DNA from: an uncultured Geobacter sp.
Lineage (GTDB): Bacteria; Desulfobacterota; Desulfuromonadia; Geobacterales; Geobacteraceae
Length of the DNA: 31,792 nt
NCBI GenBank assembly: GCA_937886325.1
Contig: CALABV010000159.1
Location: 1 to 31,792 of the forward strand
Direction: 5' to 3'
The notes beneath the pieces are model-generated. The model ran no database searches. It saw nothing but the letters and a program-made list of their open reading frames with translations, and had not been told where the DNA came from. Numbering within the stretch: the first letter of the stretch is position 1; every line of letters starts with the position of its first letter. Below are positions 31,389 through 31,792 of the stretch, one piece after another. Made by a program: the position numbers and the translations under genes.

Positions 31389-31792
31389 ATGTACCGAAGA
31401 GCCGCATTCGCTCTCTGTATCCTTGCCTTTTCCGCATCCTGCGCCAGCGACAACGGGATCAAGATCCCGCCGGAAACCAACTACCAGCGCGGGGAAAAGC
31501 TGTACGCAAAGAAGAAGTACGAGAAAGCGGCGGAAACGTGGCGCAAGGTGAAGGAAAGCAATACCACCCCGCTCCTCAAGACGGTGGCGGAGCTCCGTAT
31601 CGCCGACGCGCTTTTCCAGGATGAAAACTACATCGAGGCAGCCGCCGAATACGAAAATTTCCGGAAACTCCATCCGAAAAATCCCAAGGCGCCCTATGCG
31701 CTGTACATGCTCGGCGTGAGCAACTACAACCAGGTGGAAAAGATCGATGTGGACCAGACTCCCGTCAAGAATGCAGTGACCGTTTTCGAGTC
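31389..31792 (+). CDS. bamD: Outer-membrane protein assembly factor BamD, N-terminal part (runs off the edge)
   Basis: The first 134 codons of a gene cut by the right end. The start has AAGGAG at 5 bases before ATG. The chain opens with a lipoprotein signal, MYRRAAFALCILAFSASCA (lipidated Cys near 18), then TPR-like helices: YQRGEKLYAKKKYEKAAETW, ELRIADALFQDENYIEAAAE and a YALYMLGVSNYNQ segment typical of BamD (formerly YfiO/ComL). BamD is the essential lipoprotein of the BAM complex that folds beta-barrel proteins into the outer membrane. This shows that the host is Gram-negative. The rest of the gene is outside the window. Confidence 0.92.
   Translation, partial: MYRRAAFALCILAFSASCASDNGIKIPPETNYQRGEKLYAKKKYEKAAETWRKVKESNTTPLLKTVAELRIADALFQDENYIEAAAEYENFRKLHPKNPKAPYALYMLGVSNYNQVEKIDVDQTPVKNAVTVFE

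Noticed and set aside
1..31792. CRISPR array, tRNA, rRNA, transposase or integrase
   Set aside because: No regularly spaced direct repeats, no tRNA T-arm pattern with a matching acceptor stem, and no transposase-like protein were seen on either strand.

Overview
The window looks like chromosomal DNA of a Geobacter-like member of the Desulfuromonadales (formerly deltaproteobacteria). The reasons are moderate-to-high GC content, strong GGAGG-type ribosome binding sites, many one-component and c-di-GMP-type signalling proteins with HD-GYP, PilZ, PATAN/DUF4388, roadblock, V4R and FIST domains, a GEMM-I riboswitch, and a PEP-CTERM protein. This placement is inference from gene content. No rRNA, tRNA, CRISPR array, insertion sequence or phage gene was seen.

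Left part (1-8.2 kb, all minus strand): a PEP-CTERM secreted protein; a lipoprotein subtilase with two Ig-like domains, preceded by a well-formed GEMM-I (cyclic dinucleotide) riboswitch whose 3' part can mask the ribosome binding site; a small hypothetical protein; a coupled pair of a HEAT-repeat protein and an HD-GYP protein that share the same N-terminal module; and a pseudo-receiver-PilZ protein. Cyclic dinucleotide signalling is the common theme.

Middle part (8.6-17.7 kb, all minus strand): two hypothetical genes and an AT-rich gap, then a tightly packed set of eight or nine genes. Reading with transcription these are a 63-residue protein, a FIST sensor, a PATAN-roadblock protein, two V4R-like proteins, a second PATAN-roadblock protein, a ParA/MinD-type ATPase, a third roadblock protein, and a small protein. 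There is no histidine kinase, chemoreceptor, Ras-like GTPase or DNA-binding output in the set. It is the best candidate here for an undescribed signalling system. A flavin-binding PNPOx-family gene with its own promoter follows.

Right part (18-31.8 kb, mostly plus strand): a 1360-residue PEP/pyruvate-phosphotransfer protein with a long N-terminal region of unknown function, a divergent GAPDH-family enzyme, two adjacent minus-strand Hsp20 chaperones that share a terminator with it, a secreted protein with two tandem repeats behind an operator-like promoter, a FemAB/GNAT-like acyltransferase overlapping an ATP-grasp ligase, a minus-strand tandem-receiver protein, the translational GTPase TypA/BipA, and the start of the outer-membrane assembly lipoprotein BamD, which runs off the right edge.
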